The notes beneath the pieces are model-generated. The model did not search any database. It saw only the letters and a list, made by a program, of their open reading frames with translations, and was not told the origin of the DNA. This document shows, piece by piece, positions 62,586-64,000 of a stretch of DNA of 64,000 nucleotides. This DNA comes from Acidobacteriota bacterium (GTDB taxonomy: Bacteria > Acidobacteriota > Blastocatellia > Pyrinomonadales > Pyrinomonadaceae), in the NCBI GenBank assembly GCA_019639175.1, contig JAHBSK010000007.1, positions 164,552 through 228,551 of the forward strand, in the 5' to 3' direction. The position numbers and the translations under genes are program-made. The stretch's first letter is position 1. Each line of letters begins with the position of its first letter.

Positions 62586-63353
62586 ATGAAAATGAAACGG
62601 TTTGCTGTTTCTCTTTTTGCTGTTTTTGCATTTTCTGTCGTCGCTTTAGCACAGAATACTTCGGAAAAGCCCATCTCAGGAGGCATTCTTAACGGTAAGC
62701 TAAAAAAGATGCCGAAACCCGAATATCCTGTGGAGTTGGCAGGAAGCGGTATAAAAGGCCTGGTCAGGATCGCTATCTTAATTGATGAAGAAGGGAAGGT
62801 CATTTCGGCCGAACCGGAACTAAGCCCTATCCAAACATTTGTTCGCGATAAAGAAGGAAAGGTCGTTGAAACGGACCCAATAACAGAACCGGCACATCCC
62901 CTTTTAGTGGAGGCCGCCAGACAGGCTGCTCTTAACGCCGAATTTAGCCCGACGATGTTATCCGGCGTTCCGGTAAAGGTCAATGGTGTGCTGCTCTTCA
63001 GTTTCTCCGATCCAGAAACCAGAACAGCTTCCAATTATCCAGCAACAACCACATCAGGCAAGAACATAAGCGGCGGCGTTTTGAATGGAAAAGCAATATC
63101 GCTCCCTAAGCCGGCCTATCCCGCAGCGGCAAGAGCGGTCAGGGCAGGCGGTGCGGTAACGGTTCAGGTGGTGTTGGATGAAGAAGGCAATGTCGCTTCC
63201 GCATCGGCGGTGTCCGGCCATCCGCTTTTGCGCGCGGCGGCAACCGAGGCCGCGCAAGGGGCAAAATTTTCGCCAACCACGCTTCAGGGCGAACCGGTAA
63301 AAGTATCAGGCGTTATCGTATATAACTTCGTCGCGCCAGACCCGGAAAAATAA
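62586..63353 (+). CDS. Secreted protein with two TonB-C domains
   Basis: 255 aa from ATG 62586 (AAGGAGGG at 5-6 nt). The signal peptide is KRFAVSLFAVFAFSVVALAQ. Two TonB-C domains follow. Domain 1: LKKMPKPEYPVELAGSGIKG, VRIAILIDEEGKVISAEPEL, with a PLLVEAARQAALNAEF helix. Domain 2: ISLPKPAYPAAARAVRAGGA, VTVQVVLDEEGNVASASAVS, GHPLLRAAATEAAQGAKFSP. Without a transmembrane anchor or TonB box it is not a classical TonB; it may serve as a periplasmic binding module. It lies between two leaderless genes. Confidence 0.85.
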   Translation: MKMKRFAVSLFAVFAFSVVALAQNTSEKPISGGILNGKLKKMPKPEYPVELAGSGIKGLVRIAILIDEEGKVISAEPELSPIQTFVRDKEGKVVETDPITEPAHPLLVEAARQAALNAEFSPTMLSGVPVKVNGVLLFSFSDPETRTASNYPATTTSGKNISGGVLNGKAISLPKPAYPAAARAVRAGGAVTVQVVLDEEGNVASASAVSGHPLLRAAATEAAQGAKFSPTTLQGEPVKVSGVIVYNFVAPDPEK

Positions 63354-63359
63354 TGCTGA

Positions 63360-63365
63360 TATAAT
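63360..63365 (+). promoter_or_regulatory. -10 box 6 nt before a GTG start (leaderless-type)
   Basis: TATAAT 63360-63365, six bases, then GTG 63372 of the DUF2752 gene. The spacing is identical to 61656-61668 and 40005-40017. Confidence 0.6.
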
Positions 63366-63371
63366 GTCTGT

Positions 63372-63794
63372 GTGGAAGCTTCACAGATAGCAACAAGATC
63401 AGAAAGGCTCATGGCCGCAGCGGGTGTTGCGGTCATGACCTTTGGAGCGTGGCTGGTTTGGTTTGTCGATCCGGTGCGGGCAAGCTTTTTGCCGGTTTGT
63501 CCGTTGTATAAAATGACGGGCTATGCCTGTCCGGGGTGCGGGCTGACACGCGGCTTTCACGCTCTGTTCCACGGCGACATCGTCGGAGCAATGGATTTCA
63601 ACCTGCTGATACCGCTGTTCGTGGTGATCTTTGGCTATCTCTATATCTCGATGTTTCTGGTGATGGTTCGCGGCAGGGCGTTTCCCAAATGGACACTCTC
63701 GCTCGGCGCCGTCTGGGGGCTTCTCGGTGTGCTTCTTGTATTCGGAATACTGAGAAATATTCCCGCGTATCCTTTCAGTTGGATGTTTCCCTAG
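63372..63794 (+). CDS. DUF2752 membrane protein
   Basis: 140 aa with GTG start. The signature LYKMTGYACPGCGLTRGFHA, then LFHGDIVGAMDFNLLIPLFV defines DUF2752. Hydrophobic segments: AAAGVAVMTFGAWLVWFV, LLIPLFVVIFGYLYISMFLV and LSLGAVWGLLGVLLVFGILR. The C-P-G-C-G-L-T-R motif is conserved, of unknown role. Confidence 0.9.
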   Translation: MEASQIATRSERLMAAAGVAVMTFGAWLVWFVDPVRASFLPVCPLYKMTGYACPGCGLTRGFHALFHGDIVGAMDFNLLIPLFVVIFGYLYISMFLVMVRGRAFPKWTLSLGAVWGLLGVLLVFGILRNIPAYPFSWMFP

Positions 63795-63847
63795 CTTTTT
63801 GCCACAGAGAACACAGAGAAATTTTATAGTGCCGATCCCGAAAAACT

Positions 63848-64000
63848 TTAAACAGTGATCTTTCGGTTGTTTAGCTCTACATTGAAATTCACTTTGGCGT
63901 CCAATGCTTTGAAAACCTTGAGAATGGTTGCAAACCTTGCGTCAGTTGCGCTGTTCTCGATCTTTGAGATCTGTGCCTTTTTCACACCTACAAGATCCCC
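63848..64000 (-). CDS. Helix-turn-helix regulator, C-terminal part (5' end beyond window)
   Basis: The minus-strand frame is open to the window edge and reads DLVGVKKAQISKIENSATDA, RFATILKVFKALDAKVNFNV, ELNNRKITV and stops at 63848-63850. The K-x-Q-I-S-x-I-E-N segment is the recognition helix of an XRE domain of the HigA/antitoxin type, so an upstream HigB-like toxin gene may lie outside the window. Confidence 0.8.
   Translation of the reverse strand, partial: GDLVGVKKAQISKIENSATDARFATILKVFKALDAKVNFNVELNNRKITV

Overview
The window reads as chromosome of an Acidobacteriota bacterium, most likely of the Blastocatellia type. The reasons are a partial VWA protein of the kind long annotated as the VWFA-related Acidobacterial domain at the left edge, a family of secreted TonB-C-domain proteins at the right edge, a fused alpha/gamma 2-oxoacid:ferredoxin oxidoreductase with a GltD-like partner, and moderate GC content. 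This placement is inferred from gene content, not from a marker-gene tree.

Layout. 0-4.5 kb: VWA protein, Xer recombinase, a UPF0175/DUF3368 toxin-antitoxin (TA) pair, a membrane protein, and an ImmA/IrrE protease with its XRE regulator. A tRNA-Thr(CGT) and an AlbA_2/Schlafen-type protein follow. 6.4-17.6 kb (minus strand): a GltD-like flavoprotein, KorA and KorB that should form one ferredoxin-linked 2-oxoacid oxidoreductase operon, but are pulled apart by at least four TA modules, a DinD homologue, a TRIC channel, a DUF2200 protein and a beta/gamma-crystallin protein. 17.8-30.4 kb: AddAB-type helicase-nuclease, a lipoprotein, a CPA1 antiporter with RCK domains, 4-alpha-glucanotransferase, an HD-GYP protein and a DUF4388-DnaJ-TPR protein. 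30.6-43.1 kb: a second accessory-rich stretch holding a tandemly duplicated antitoxin with MazF, ligA, a BRO-N protein, an AT-rich HpaII-type restriction-modification island with Vsr, a membrane-anchored MsrB-MsrA, Doc and MntA/HepT TA pairs, and glyA. 43.2-64 kb: mostly ordinary chromosome (dehydrogenases, HtrA protease, VIT transporter, secreted zincin, DNA glycosylase, DinB, M24 peptidase, ald, DUF512, holB, three TonB-C proteins, DUF2752).

The main discovery is a recurring scar. Small cargo genes (TA pairs, DinD, BRO-N) sit between an intact host gene and a short, degenerate, same-strand copy of the end of that same gene. Upstream cargo leaves a copy of the 5' end (korB, korA, mazF, probably glyA). 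Downstream cargo leaves a copy of the 3' end (GltD-like, ligA, perhaps korA). The copies retain the old junctions: the ligA remnant still ends in an ATGA overlap with the next gene, and the korA remnant still begins in one. The pattern fits repeated single-crossover (Campbell-like) integration, or insertion with long target duplication, by which operons take up addiction and defence cargo without losing the host gene.

Other notable items are a 151-bp element of nested hairpins, a palindrome inserted in frame inside the GltD-like gene, two probable frameshifts (a DUF4258 toxin and the crystallin signal peptide), a perfect 28-bp operator-like palindrome at dinD, paired conserved operators at the duplicated antitoxins, and several start codons exactly 6 nt after TATAAT, suggesting leaderless mRNAs.
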